Below, piece by piece: positions 17,117-26,101 of a DNA stretch of 64,000 bases. The stretch's first letter is position 1; every line of letters starts with the position of its first letter. A program made the translations under genes and the position numbers. A model generated the notes under the pieces. The model had not been told where the DNA came from. It did no database searches and saw nothing but the letters and a program-made list of their open reading frames with translations. The stretch is taken from contig NZ_FMTM01000004.1 of assembly GCF_900099775.1 (NCBI RefSeq), forward strand, positions 124,001-188,000. The letters are read 5' to 3'. Origin of the DNA: Rhizobium mongolense subsp. loessense. GTDB taxonomy: Bacteria; Pseudomonadota; Alphaproteobacteria; Rhizobiales; Rhizobiaceae.

Positions 17117-18108
17117 TCGAGATCGTCGAAACCGGCCCATTCAATACGGTGCAGGATCTTGGCCGCCCAGGCTATCGCGATATTGGTGTGTCTGCCGGCG
17201 GCGCCATGGATCCGTTGGCTGTCAGGATCGGCAACATCCTCGTTGGCAACGATGAAGATGCGGCGGCGATAGAGGTGCAGACCTTTCCATTCAAATTGCG
17301 CTTCGACATGCACACCGTCTTCGCCGTGACAGGCGCCGACGGCCAGCCGGTGCTCGATGGCAGGGAACTGCTTGCATGGTGCACGCATGTCGCTGAGGCG
17401 GGCCAGGTTCTCGAACTGAAGCAGCCGCCGACCTTGGCGCGTGCTTATATCGCGCTCGCGGGAGGGCTGGATGTGCCGGTTCTCATGGGCTCGCGAAGCA
17501 CGGCGCTTCGCGGCGGATTCGGTGGCAATGCCGGGCGTCCTCTCATCAATGGAGACCGGATAGAAATCGGCTCAACATTTGATGAACTCCCGCTGCCGGT
17601 CAACGGTATCGCCGTCGTCGAGCCGGCCGTCGCGCTCGGCGATGTCTTTCCCGCCCCCATCGACGGCGCGTTGCCGGTCCGTGCCATAGCCGCCGGCGAG
17701 CAAGAGCTGTTTGTCTCAGATGGCGAGGCGTTCTGGAGCCAGGTCTGGCGTATTTCATCTCGCAGCGATCGCACCGGCTATCGTCTGTCCGGGGAGCCAA
17801 TCAAGCCCACGAAGACGATCGAGATGCGCTCCCATGGTGTCGTCCCGGGCGTGATCCAGGTGCCGCCGGGAGGGGAGCCGATCATTCAGATGAGCGACGC
17901 CAATACGGCGGGTGGCTATCCGAAAATCGCCGGCGTCATCGAATGCGATCTGTGGCGGCTCGGCCAGGCGCGCGTTGGCAGCCGGTTGCGGTTCGTGCGC
18001 TCGACGCATGCTGAAGCGCGTGCCGTTGAGCGGGCCGTTGCCCGGTATGTCGAGGATGTCCAGCGAACGTCACAAATGGTCAAGCGCGCTTTGAGGGCGA
18101 TGGCATGA
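17113..18108 (+). CDS. pxpC: 5-oxoprolinase subunit C / KipA / AHS2-family protein
   Basis: The start at ATG 17113, overlapping the pxpB stop, gives a 331-residue AHS2-domain protein: IEIVETGPFNTVQDLGRPGY, SAGGAMDPLAVRIGN, AYIALAGGLDVP with LMGSRSTALRGGFGG, and SDRTGYRLSGEPI. It pairs with PxpB. In PxpABC the pair is thought to handle ATP-dependent activation of the lactam, and in urea carboxylase the equivalent domain binds the amide substrate that receives the carboxyl group from biotin. In this operon it could do the latter, using the carrier and carboxylase encoded upstream. Confidence 0.9.
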   Translation: MIEIVETGPFNTVQDLGRPGYRDIGVSAGGAMDPLAVRIGNILVGNDEDAAAIEVQTFPFKLRFDMHTVFAVTGADGQPVLDGRELLAWCTHVAEAGQVLELKQPPTLARAYIALAGGLDVPVLMGSRSTALRGGFGGNAGRPLINGDRIEIGSTFDELPLPVNGIAVVEPAVALGDVFPAPIDGALPVRAIAAGEQELFVSDGEAFWSQVWRISSRSDRTGYRLSGEPIKPTKTIEMRSHGVVPGVIQVPPGGEPIIQMSDANTAGGYPKIAGVIECDLWRLGQARVGSRLRFVRSTHAEARAVERAVARYVEDVQRTSQMVKRALRAMA

Positions 18109-18139
18109 CGATAGTTCAACGGCTCAATAGGAGGAGGCG

Positions 18140-18907
18140 ATGAAGTTCGATCTGAATTCCGACATGGGCGAAGGTTTCGGTCCTTACCGGCTATGCGATG
18201 ACGAGGCGATGATGAAGATCGTATCATCGGCCAATATCGCCTGCGGCTTTCACGGCGGGGACCCGGACACGATGGCGCGCATGGTGCGTCTTGCGAAGCA
18301 ACACGGCGTCGGCATCGGTGCGCATCCAGGCCTGCCGGATCGGGCCGGTTTCGGGCGGCGCGAGATTCCATTCCATCCGGATGAACTTCGCCAGCAGATG
18401 CTCTACCAGCTCGGCGCGCTGATCGCGATCGCCAAAAGCGAAGGCGTCACCGTCGGCCATTTCAGCTTTCATGCGGCCATGGGCAATATGGTCAATCGCG
18501 ATCCCGTGCTCGCCGATCTGATGATGGATGCCATTTTCTCTGTAGACCCACGCCTCGTGGTATTCGCTTCTCCTGACAGCGAAATCGAGAGGGCGGCGAA
18601 ACGCGCCGAGCTCAAGACGCTTTCGCTGTTTCTGGCAGACCGCGCCTATGACGGCGGTGGCAAGCTGGTGGCCCGCGGTCTGCCGGGGGCCCTGATCAAG
18701 GACGAGGCCTCGGTCCGGGCGCGCGTTCGCCAGTTCCTGACCGATGGTACCGTCGAGACCATCGACGGTACTGTCATCGCAATTCCGGCCCGGTCGATTC
18801 TCGTTCATAGCGATACGCCCGGCTCGCTGGAACTTGCCCGCATCGTCCGCAGCGAAATCGAGGCTTCCGGCGCCACCCTCGCGCCTGCGGCCGAACTTGC
18901 TTCCTGA
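18140..18907 (+). CDS. pxpA: 5-oxoprolinase subunit A (LamB/YcsF family)
   Basis: The 255-residue protein begins with the family signature KFDLNSDMGEGFGPYRLCDD and continues IVSSANIACGFHGGDPDTMA and GIGAHPGLPDRAGFGRR. The Asp, His and Glu residues of this TIM-barrel-like hydrolase are in place, as is DRAYDGGGKLVARGLPGA. PxpA performs the ring-opening hydrolysis in 5-oxoprolinase. AGGAGG lies 4-5 bases upstream. A 31-base gap separates it from pxpC, but direction and function agree with one operon. Confidence 0.92.
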   Translation: MKFDLNSDMGEGFGPYRLCDDEAMMKIVSSANIACGFHGGDPDTMARMVRLAKQHGVGIGAHPGLPDRAGFGRREIPFHPDELRQQMLYQLGALIAIAKSEGVTVGHFSFHAAMGNMVNRDPVLADLMMDAIFSVDPRLVVFASPDSEIERAAKRAELKTLSLFLADRAYDGGGKLVARGLPGALIKDEASVRARVRQFLTDGTVETIDGTVIAIPARSILVHSDTPGSLELARIVRSEIEASGATLAPAAELAS

Positions 18908-18947
18908 TTGAGCCCTTGCCGTCACGGTTCCATCTCACCGAAAGATC

Positions 18948-20159
18948 ATGTCGATGTCTTCCATAGCCGACCGTCTGAAAAACGTTTCCATCTCCGCTTC
19001 CGCAGCCATGACCCAACGCGCCAGGGAACTGGCCGCCAAGGGCATCAAGGTTGTCAGTCTTTCCTCCGGGGAGCCGGACTTTCCGACGCCGGCTCATGCG
19101 ATCGAGGCGGCCCATGCAGCAGCACTCGGCGGCGACACCAAGTATCCACCGATGGATGGAACGCCGGCGCTCAAGGCCGCGGTCAGCAGGAAGTTCAAGC
19201 GGGACAACAATCTCGATTACAATGCCAGCCAGATCGTCGTTTCCGGCGGCGGCAAGCAGGTGATCTTCAATGCAATGCTTGCGACCTGTAATCCGGGCGA
19301 TGAAGTCGTCATTCCCACGCCGTCGTGGGTCAGCTACGCCGATATCGTCAAGTTCGCCGGGGGTGTTCCGGTGGCCGTTCCGTGTTTCGAACAGGCCGGT
19401 TTCAAGCTGCGCCCCGAGGATCTCGAAGCGGCGATCACGCCGCGCACCAAGTGGCTTATCCTGAACTTCCCGAACAATCCGACGGGGGCGGCCTGCTCGC
19501 GTGCAGACATGGCCGCCATCGCGCAGGTCATGCATCGTCATCCGCACGTCTGGATTCTAACCGACGATATCTACGAGCACCTGATCTATGGCGGGTTCGA
19601 GTTTTGCACGATCGCCGATGCCGACCCCAGGCTCTACGATCGCGTCCTGACGATGAATGGTGTTTCCAAGGCCTATGCTATGACAGGCTGGCGGTTGGGG
19701 TATTGCGCCAGCGGTTCGAAGGAACTGATCGCCGCGATCAGCAACGTCAACGGCCAAAATGGTGGCGGCATCACCACAGTCACGCAGGCCGCGGCCATTG
19801 CGGCGCTGGACGGGCCTCAAGATCTCCTTAGGGAACGGGCGGCAATCTACCGACAAAGGCGCGATTTCGTCCTCGACCAGCTGGCGAAGATCGAAGGGCT
19901 GCGCTGTCACAAGCCCGACGGCGCCTTCTACATCTATCCCAACATCTCCGGCCTGATCGGCAAGACCACGAAGGGCGGGCGCAAGATCGAGACCGACGTC
20001 GATTTCGTCATGGCGCTCGTGGACGAGCATCACGTCGCGACGGTACAGGGTGCCGCCTATGGCATGAGCCCCTATTTCCGCATTTCCTACGCGACAAGCA
20101 TGGAAATGCTCAACGAGGGCTGCGCACGCATCGCCCAGTTCTGCCGGGATATGCGCTGA
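18948..20159 (+). CDS. Class I/II PLP aminotransferase (aspartate aminotransferase-like)
   Basis: A 403-residue fold-type I enzyme: SLSSGEPDFPTP, KYPPMDGTPALKAAV, LNFPNNPTGA, TDDIYEHLIYGG, and the PLP lysine in NGVSKAYAMTGWRLGY. The C-terminal arginine for the substrate alpha-carboxylate is in YFRISYATS. It resembles the prokaryotic Ib aspartate aminotransferases. In this locus it could deaminate the amino acid released by lactam opening (glutamate or a substituted glutamate) to a 2-oxo acid. It starts 40 bases after pxpA with a weak ribosome binding site; ATG 18954 is an alternative start. Confidence 0.88.
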   Translation: MSMSSIADRLKNVSISASAAMTQRARELAAKGIKVVSLSSGEPDFPTPAHAIEAAHAAALGGDTKYPPMDGTPALKAAVSRKFKRDNNLDYNASQIVVSGGGKQVIFNAMLATCNPGDEVVIPTPSWVSYADIVKFAGGVPVAVPCFEQAGFKLRPEDLEAAITPRTKWLILNFPNNPTGAACSRADMAAIAQVMHRHPHVWILTDDIYEHLIYGGFEFCTIADADPRLYDRVLTMNGVSKAYAMTGWRLGYCASGSKELIAAISNVNGQNGGGITTVTQAAAIAALDGPQDLLRERAAIYRQRRDFVLDQLAKIEGLRCHKPDGAFYIYPNISGLIGKTTKGGRKIETDVDFVMALVDEHHVATVQGAAYGMSPYFRISYATSMEMLNEGCARIAQFCRDMR

Positions 20160-20222
20160 ATTACGACCGCAGCCTTCCGGTCCGCTTGCCGCGCCGCAGG
20201 GCATTCGTCCAGCTCGCAGGCT

Positions 20223-21128
20223 TTAAAGTTTCAGCCGCTCGGTCAGTTCGACGAGAATGTCCTTGACGGCGAATGCCGGCTCTGACAGCGAACTCTGATC
20301 CGACGTGCAAAGTGAGAGCGTTTCCTCGAGCCTGGGGGAGAGCAGCCGGCAAACGAGAGGCTCGTTCGATTCTGACACGATGCGATCGGCAATGGCCTTC
20401 GGCATGATGGTCGCTCCGAGGCCCGTTCCTACAGCGCGGGCAAGCGTCCGCACGATCTCGACTTCCGCCACGACCTTGAGATTGATTCGACTGCGCGTGA
20501 ATGCGGTATCCACCGCGCGGCGCACGAAATTGTAGGCCGGCGGCAGCAACATCGGCAGTCCGTCGAGCGCTCCAACCGGAATGGGTTTGGAATCCGCTTC
20601 GATGGCGAAGTCGCGATGTGCCACGAGGTAGAATTCTTCACTCAGAATCGGTTCGAACCGGACGCCCTTGATCGGGCCGACGCCGTGGATCAGGGCCATT
20701 TCCAGCCTGCCGTTCATGATCATCTGGCTATAGGTCTGGCCGACGCTTTCGGTCAGGTGAAGCAGAATACCGGGATGCCGTTTTCTCGTCTCGGCCAGGA
20801 GTTCGACAGACAGCGTGGCGGCGCTGCTGAACGGCACGAGCCCCACGCTAACGCGCCCTGCAAGCGAATTGCCGGCGGCCGCGGCGTCTGCCTGGGCCTG
20901 TTCCATCTGGCGCAGGATGATCTGGGCATGCCGGTAGACCGCATGTCCTGCGTCGGTCATGGTGACGCCCTGCTGGCTGCGGATCAGCAGTTTCTGGCCG
21001 AAATGTTCCTCAAGTGCGGCCAGTTGCTGGCTCAGTGCCGGCTGGGCGAGATGCAGGATGTCCGCCGCACGCGTGATGCTGCCGCTGTCCACGATGACGA
21101 TGAAGGATTTGAGGCGTCTTATATCCAT
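20223..21128 (-). CDS. LysR-type regulator, Nac/Cbl-like
   Basis: From ATG 21128 the 301-residue protein starts MDIRRLKSFIVIVDSGSITR, with the winged helix-turn-helix in ADILHLAQPALSQQLAALEE, then the usual substrate-binding domain. The sequence resembles the Nac/Cbl branch of LysR proteins (nitrogen and sulfur assimilation). It is transcribed against the surrounding operon, between the aminotransferase and the SDR gene, and diverges from the latter. It most likely controls the SDR-transporter block and perhaps the pxp block, with a pathway metabolite as inducer. Longer starts upstream lack family-like residues. Confidence 0.85.
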   Translation of the reverse strand: MDIRRLKSFIVIVDSGSITRAADILHLAQPALSQQLAALEEHFGQKLLIRSQQGVTMTDAGHAVYRHAQIILRQMEQAQADAAAAGNSLAGRVSVGLVPFSSAATLSVELLAETRKRHPGILLHLTESVGQTYSQMIMNGRLEMALIHGVGPIKGVRFEPILSEEFYLVAHRDFAIEADSKPIPVGALDGLPMLLPPAYNFVRRAVDTAFTRSRINLKVVAEVEIVRTLARAVGTGLGATIMPKAIADRIVSESNEPLVCRLLSPRLEETLSLCTSDQSSLSEPAFAVKDILVELTERLKL

Positions 21129-21293
21129 GGGGGAATTGGCACTATGTGATCTTCGCTGGAGCATGTTTACAGACGCGCCCCCGTTTTGCAAAGCGACGCT
21201 GGCCGCAGGCCGTCTTCACCCTCAATAAAGGCCGAGAATTCTGGCGCCTTGGACCGTCCGCCGGTCGCCCGCCAATCTCCATAAAAGTTGCTT

Positions 21294-21310
21294 ATTACTC
21301 CAAAAGTAAT
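21294..21310 (+). promoter_or_regulatory. Inverted repeat, candidate LysR site before the SDR gene
   Basis: ATTACT-CCAAA-AGTAAT is a perfect six-base inverted repeat with a five-base spacer, 61 bases before the SDR start and in the divergent LysR/SDR intergenic region. It contains the T-N11-A pattern of LysR sites. Function inferred. Confidence 0.45.
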
Positions 21311-21370
21311 CGGTCTTAGGCAGAGCGTTAAAGCTCCGTTATTGTCCACAGCAACAACAAGGGGATCAAA

Positions 21371-22153
21371 ATGCCATTCTCCGATTACAAAACCGCATTG
21401 GTCACCGGCGCTTCCTCCGGCATCGGTGCCGCAGTCGTGGAGCGGTTGTGCCGAGAGAATCTCGAAGTGCATGCGATCGCTCGCAGCACCGGCGCCCTGA
21501 AGGAATTGGCCGAGCGTACGGGCTGCATTGCGCATGTCATTGATGTGAGAGATAGCGCGGCAATTGCCGATCTCGCCAACCGCGTGCAGTTCGACATTCT
21601 GGTCAACAATGCCGGCGTTGACCGGCCGAAGAAATTCCTCGAAGCGGACGAAGGAGACATCGATCTCCTGATCGACGTCAATCTTCGTGCCGTCCTGCAC
21701 CTGTGCCGTCTGATCGTGCCTGGAATGGTGGCGCGCGATTGCGGACACGTCATCAACATCTCCTCGATCGCCGGCAACTACAATTTCGGCGGCAATTCAA
21801 CGTACCATGCCGTCAAGGCAGGCGTCGCCATGTTGTCGAACCAGTTGCGGATCGACGCGTTCGGCAAGCATGTGCGGGTGACGGAAATCTGTCCCGGCCG
21901 CGTCGCAACGGATATCTTTAACCACGTCCACGGTAATGATCCGAGCGTCCGCGAACGCTTCATCGACGGTTTCGAATTGCCTCAGGCCGCTGACATCGCG
22001 GAGGCGATTGCATTCGCAATCGCTGCGCCTGGAGCGGTGAATATCGGACACATGGAGATCACGCCGACGCTTCAGGTGATGGGCGGCTTGCAGACGGCCA
22101 AGCCGGAAAAGACTTTTCCCGAGGCCGGCCAATCCGGGGAGCCGAAGCGGTGA
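21371..22153 (+). CDS. Short-chain dehydrogenase/reductase
   Basis: The 260-residue protein is a classical SDR: cofactor loop TGASSGIG near the N-terminus, NNAG at about 78-81, the catalytic Ser in INISSIAGNY, YHAVK with Tyr and Lys, and CPGRVATD after it. It should oxidise a hydroxyl or reduce a carbonyl with NAD(P). AAGGGGA precedes ATG 21371. Its stop overlaps the GTG of the first permease gene, so it is the first gene of the transporter operon and probably acts on the imported compound or a close derivative. Confidence 0.9.
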   Translation: MPFSDYKTALVTGASSGIGAAVVERLCRENLEVHAIARSTGALKELAERTGCIAHVIDVRDSAAIADLANRVQFDILVNNAGVDRPKKFLEADEGDIDLLIDVNLRAVLHLCRLIVPGMVARDCGHVINISSIAGNYNFGGNSTYHAVKAGVAMLSNQLRIDAFGKHVRVTEICPGRVATDIFNHVHGNDPSVRERFIDGFELPQAADIAEAIAFAIAAPGAVNIGHMEITPTLQVMGGLQTAKPEKTFPEAGQSGEPKR

Positions 22154-22857
22154 GCGGCTTCGATCTCTCGGCAATCTTGAGCAACCCGGAATATGTCGAG
22201 ATGCTTCTGCACGGCATCGAAATGACGTTCGTCATCTATATAGGTTCGTGGCTGCTGGCGATGACGCTCGCGCTTCTGTTCCTGGGTCTGCGTTTTTCAC
22301 CGCTGCGTTTCGGCAATCCGGTGGTCGCCGCCTATGTTTCGTATCATCGGAACGTCCCCACCCTCGTCCAGCTCATGCTTTGGTATTTCGGCATATTCAC
22401 GCTGATGCCGCAGGATTGGACGACCTGGCTCGCCGCCCACAATGCCGAAGCCATCTTTGCTGTTATCGGACTGGGACTTTGCCAGGCCGCCTATTTCAGT
22501 GAGGATCTGCGCTCGGGCCTGCGCTCCGTCAATCCTGGTCAGATGGAAGCCGCCAAGGCCCTTGGGCACAGCTATATCTCGGCGATGCGTTTCGTGATCA
22601 TGCCACAGGGCGTTCGCAATGCGCTGCCGCCGCTCATAAACCACAGCGTTTCCCTGTTCAAGAATAGCAGCCTTGCTCTCGTCATCGGCGCATCGGAGCT
22701 CACGCATGCCGTGAAGGAAATTGAGAACTTGAGCTTCAGGACCTTCGAAATCTACCTGGTCGGCACAGTCCTCTATCTGTTTTTCTCGCTCCTGATCATG
22801 ACCGGCGGCGCCTACCTCTCGATGCGCGCAGATCCTGCAAGGAGTGCACGCGCATGA
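22150..22857 (+). CDS. Polar amino acid ABC transporter permease 1
   Basis: A 235-residue membrane protein of the HisM/GlnP family, starting at GTG 22150 in GTGA overlap with the SDR stop. It shows about five membrane segments and the cytoplasmic EAA loop EDLRSGLRSVNPGQMEAAKA followed by LGHSYISAMRFVIMPQGVRN, which docks to the ATPase. FKNSSLALVIGASELTHA is also typical of this family. With the second permease it forms the heterodimeric channel of an importer encoded by the next four genes. Confidence 0.9.
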   Translation: MSGFDLSAILSNPEYVEMLLHGIEMTFVIYIGSWLLAMTLALLFLGLRFSPLRFGNPVVAAYVSYHRNVPTLVQLMLWYFGIFTLMPQDWTTWLAAHNAEAIFAVIGLGLCQAAYFSEDLRSGLRSVNPGQMEAAKALGHSYISAMRFVIMPQGVRNALPPLINHSVSLFKNSSLALVIGASELTHAVKEIENLSFRTFEIYLVGTVLYLFFSLLIMTGGAYLSMRADPARSARA

Positions 22858-23612
22858 TTAACGACATCATCGCGATCATCAAAGACTACTGGCTGCTGCT
22901 GTTGATCGGCCAGTATCCAAACGGGCCGCTGGGCGGGCTCGCCAACACACTCATCCTTTCGGCACTCAGCATCGCTCTCGCTTTTCCAGTCAGCATCCTT
23001 TTCGCATTGGCCAGGTTGTCGAAATGGCCAATGCTGCGCTGGCCAGTTACCGCTCTCGTCTACGTCACCCGCGGCGTACCTTTGTTGATGCTCATCCTTT
23101 GGAGCTATTTCCTCGTCCCGCTCTGGACTGGGGCGGATGTACCCAGTTTCGTGACCATGCTCACGACGCTGGTGGTCTATCAGGGCGCTTTCTTGAGTGA
23201 AGTGGTCCGTGCGGGGATTGTCGCGCTCGGGCACGGCCAAATGGAGGCCGCTCGAGCGCTCGGACACAGTTACCTTGGTGCGATGCGCTACATCATCCTG
23301 CCGCAGGCACTCTACAACATGATACCGAGCATCATCTCGACGTTTGTCTCGACAATCAAGGACACGACGCTCGGATATGTGATCAACGTGCCGGATCTCA
23401 CCTTCGCGGCCAGTCAGGTCAACAACCAGCTGCTAACACAGCCTTTCCAGGTGTTCCTCATTCTCGCGATTGTCTACTACGCAATCTGCTGGAGCCTGAC
23501 CCACGTCGCAAATCGTCTCGAGAGGAGCATCGCGCGCCGGCGCGCCGGTCCCTCCAGCCTGCATGCAACACCCTTGGTTGCGACCTCAAAAATCGTATCG
23601 GAGCAGCTATGA
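22854..23612 (+). CDS. Polar amino acid ABC transporter permease 2
   Basis: A 252-residue HisM/GlnP-type permease that overlaps permease 1 in ATGA. The EAA loop is [20 protein letters not shown] followed by [12 protein letters not shown], and [20 protein letters not shown] corresponds to the region conserved near the last membrane segments. The N-terminal part [16 protein letters not shown] is standard. It partners permease 1 and the ATPase encoded just downstream (overlap 4 bases). Confidence 0.9.
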   Translation: MINDIIAIIKDYWLLLLIGQYPNGPLGGLANTLILSALSIALAFPVSILFALARLSKWPMLRWPVTALVYVTRGVPLLMLILWSYFLVPLWTGADVPSFVTMLTTLVVYQGAFLSEVVRAGIVALGHGQMEAARALGHSYLGAMRYIILPQALYNMIPSIISTFVSTIKDTTLGYVINVPDLTFAASQVNNQLLTQPFQVFLILAIVYYAICWSLTHVANRLERSIARRRAGPSSLHATPLVATSKIVSEQL

Positions 23613-24376
23613 GCACTTCAATTCCATCGACGCAGGAGTTGCAGACGATCCGCCTGTCGAATGTCTGCAAGAGCTATGGCGACTATCCGGTCTTGAAGGA
23701 CATTGATGCCGAGGTGGCCCAGGGAGAGGTCGTGGTCATATGCGGACCGTCCGGTTCGGGAAAGTCCACACTGATCCGCACCATCAACCGGCTTGAGGAG
23801 ATCAGCAGCGGATCGATAACACTCGACGGCCGCAATATTCATGCGCCAATGCGTGCGAAAGAACTGAATTTACTTCGCAGCCGCATCGGTTTCGTGTTCC
23901 AGAGCTTCAATCTTTTTCCGCATCTGTCGGTGCTCGACAACGTGTCGATGTCGCCGATCAGGGTGAAGGGCGTTCGGCCCGAGGCGGCGCGCGACAAGGC
24001 GATCAAGCTTCTCGAGCGTGTTGGTCTGGCCGACAAGGCCCATTCCTATCCAGGTCAGTTGTCTGGTGGACAGCAGCAGCGCGTCGCCATTGCCCGCGCG
24101 CTCGCCATGGAGCCGCCGGTAATGCTCTTCGATGAACCCACGAGCGCGCTCGATCCGGAAATGGTTGGCGAAGTGCTGAGCGTCATGAAAAGCCTGGCGG
24201 CCGAAGGCATGACCATGCTCTGCGTCACCCACGAAATGGGCTTCGCCCGCGATGTCGCAGACCGCATCTGGTTTATCGATGCGGGGCAGATCCTTGAAAC
24301 GGCGTCTCCCGAAGACTTCTTCAAGAGCCCGCGCCATCCTCGCGCCCAGCGCTTCCTGGCCGATCTAAGGCATTAA
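23609..24376 (+). CDS. Polar amino acid ABC transporter ATPase
   Basis: The 255-residue ATPase has Walker [10 protein letters not shown], the Q-loop in [18 protein letters not shown], signature [15 protein letters not shown], Walker [15 protein letters not shown] and the switch His in [12 protein letters not shown]. This is the GlnQ/HisP class, which energises amino acid importers. It overlaps the permease gene in ATGA and precedes the binding-protein gene, giving a complete importer. Confidence 0.93.
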   Translation: MSTSIPSTQELQTIRLSNVCKSYGDYPVLKDIDAEVAQGEVVVICGPSGSGKSTLIRTINRLEEISSGSITLDGRNIHAPMRAKELNLLRSRIGFVFQSFNLFPHLSVLDNVSMSPIRVKGVRPEAARDKAIKLLERVGLADKAHSYPGQLSGGQQQRVAIARALAMEPPVMLFDEPTSALDPEMVGEVLSVMKSLAAEGMTMLCVTHEMGFARDVADRIWFIDAGQILETASPEDFFKSPRHPRAQRFLADLRH

Positions 24377-24403
24377 CCACCATCATAACAAAGGAGAACA
24401 GCA

Positions 24404-25234
24404 ATGAACTGGAAATACCTTGTCCTGGGTGTCGTCCTAGCTGGCGCAATCTCGCCGGCGAAAGCGGATCAGCTGGAGAAAATCAAATCCGCAGGGACTT
24501 TGCGCTGCGCGACCTTTGCCGACGTCCCACCCTTTGCGTCCCCCGATCTGAAGACGCGTCAAATGGCCGGCTTCGACGTCGATCTTTGCACCGCGATCGC
24601 CAAGGAACTGGGCGTCAAGGCCGAGATCAAGCCGGTCTCGGTTGAAGCGCGCGTGCCGGAGGTCAAGCTTGGCCGCGTCGACATTACGGTTGCTAACCTC
24701 GCTTATACATTGAGCCGGGCCGAGCAGATTCAGTTCAGTGATCCCTACTATCTCGCGAAGGAAATGCTCATTGTCCCGGCCTCCGATCCTGGCAAAAGCA
24801 AGGCGGATTTCGCGGGCCAGAGAATTGCCTCGACCAAGGGCTCCACATCCGAAATGTCGATCAAGCTCAACAAGTCCGAGCCCCTGACATTCCAGGACAC
24901 CGCTTCGGCCTATCTTGCGGTTCAGCAGGGCAAGGCGAGGGGTATGGTGGCCAATACCATGACGACGACCAAGTTCGTCAACGAATCCAAGACCAAGGGC
25001 AAAGAAATGCGGATGATCGAGGAACCGATGTTGTTCCAGCCGATCGGCATCGGTATGGCCAAGGACAATCCGGACCTGACCGCCAAGATCAACGAGGTGC
25101 TTCGCAAGCTCGATACGTCGGGCGAGCTCAACAAGATCTGGGACAAGTGGCTCGGCCAGAACACCGAATACAAGATGACCCGGACCGACAAGGTGGTGCC
25201 GCTCTCCGAGCTGAAGTTCGACCCGATTCCGTAA
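24404..25234 (+). CDS. Amino acid ABC transporter substrate-binding protein
   Basis: The 276-residue protein has a signal peptide (about 1-21, ending SPAKA) and the SBP_bac_3 fold: GTLRCATFADVPPFASPDLK, GFDVDLCTAIAKELGVKAE, RVDITVANLAYTLSRAEQI, DPYYLAKEMLIV. In the usual binding motif for alpha-amino acids, the conserved Arg would be near RAEQIQFSDPYY and the Asp near the C-terminal LDTSGELNKIWDKW. The ligand is unknown. The adjacent pxp and aldolase genes suggest a pyroglutamate-like or substituted-glutamate compound. AAAGGAG lies upstream of ATG 24404. Confidence 0.9.
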   Translation: MNWKYLVLGVVLAGAISPAKADQLEKIKSAGTLRCATFADVPPFASPDLKTRQMAGFDVDLCTAIAKELGVKAEIKPVSVEARVPEVKLGRVDITVANLAYTLSRAEQIQFSDPYYLAKEMLIVPASDPGKSKADFAGQRIASTKGSTSEMSIKLNKSEPLTFQDTASAYLAVQQGKARGMVANTMTTTKFVNESKTKGKEMRMIEEPMLFQPIGIGMAKDNPDLTAKINEVLRKLDTSGELNKIWDKWLGQNTEYKMTRTDKVVPLSELKFDPIP

Positions 25235-25333
25235 GCCACCACTCGCTCGGTCCGGCCAAAACTTGATCTCAAAACATTGAAGACTGCAGGCGGCGGGACG
25301 TGCTCGCCGTCGGTCTTACCCATGGAGTTTTTT

Positions 25334-26008
25334 ATGATCCACATCAAAGACATCGCTGAACGGCCAAGCAAGGCTGATGTCGAGGCACTTTCCAAATTCT
25401 CGCCAGCAACAATCCACGAGGCTCAAGGACGCAAGGGGGCGCTTTCCTCTCGCCTTAAGCCGGTTGATTATCGCATGAAGCTGTGCGGTCCGGCCTTCAC
25501 CGTAAAATGTGCGCCGCGTGACAACATCATGCTGCAGCTTGCCATCAACTACGCAAAGCCAGGCGACATCATCGTCGTGTCGGCCGGCGAATACGAGGAA
25601 GCCGGCTCTTTCGGCGACGTTCTGGCCAATGCCTGCCTTGCCAAGGGCATCGGCGGACTGGTGACCGATACCGGAGTGCGCGATACGCTTCAGCTGAGGG
25701 AACTCGGCTTCCCGGTTTTCTCGCTCAGCGTCTGCATCAAGGGCACTGTCAAAGAAACGATCGCCGCCGTGAATGATCCGATCATCGTCGGTGGGGAGAT
25801 CATCAATCCCGGCGATATCATCGCGGGGGATGCCGATGGCCTGGTCGTTGTCCGGCGCGCTGAAGTCCAGGATGCAGCCCGGTTATCGCAGGCCCGCGAG
25901 GATGCCGAAGCCGGCTATATCGACGCCTATAAGCAGGGCAAGTCGGTGATCGAAGTCAGCAAGCTTGAACCCGTTTTGAACGCCAAGGGGCTGGTCGTCG
26001 ACATCTGA
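25334..26008 (+). CDS. RraA-like aldolase (4-hydroxy-4-methyl-2-oxoglutarate aldolase family)
   Basis: The 224-residue protein has the RraA/HMG-aldolase fold: KFSPATIHEAQGRKGALSSR, GPAFTVKCAPRDNIMLQLAI, GDIIVVSAGEYEEAGSFGDV and GIGGLVTDTGVRDTLQLREL, where the Arg-Asp of VRD is the catalytic and metal-binding pair, then IINPGDIIAGDADGLVVV. Family members cleave 4-hydroxy-2-oxo diacids to pyruvate plus a second oxo acid, or decarboxylate oxaloacetate; others only inhibit RNase E. Its place at the end of a transporter and aminotransferase operon favours the aldolase. GGAG lies 6 bases before ATG 25334, so longer starts are not used. Confidence 0.85.
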   Translation: MIHIKDIAERPSKADVEALSKFSPATIHEAQGRKGALSSRLKPVDYRMKLCGPAFTVKCAPRDNIMLQLAINYAKPGDIIVVSAGEYEEAGSFGDVLANACLAKGIGGLVTDTGVRDTLQLRELGFPVFSLSVCIKGTVKETIAAVNDPIIVGGEIINPGDIIAGDADGLVVVRRAEVQDAARLSQAREDAEAGYIDAYKQGKSVIEVSKLEPVLNAKGLVVDI

Positions 26009-26101
26009 GACCGGCCCGCGCCGAAGTCCAGCTGTTTGTTGCCGGCTTTACTTTGGAAGTGCTGCAGAACGAATACAACTATTGCCGCGACACCTCATCT
26101 C

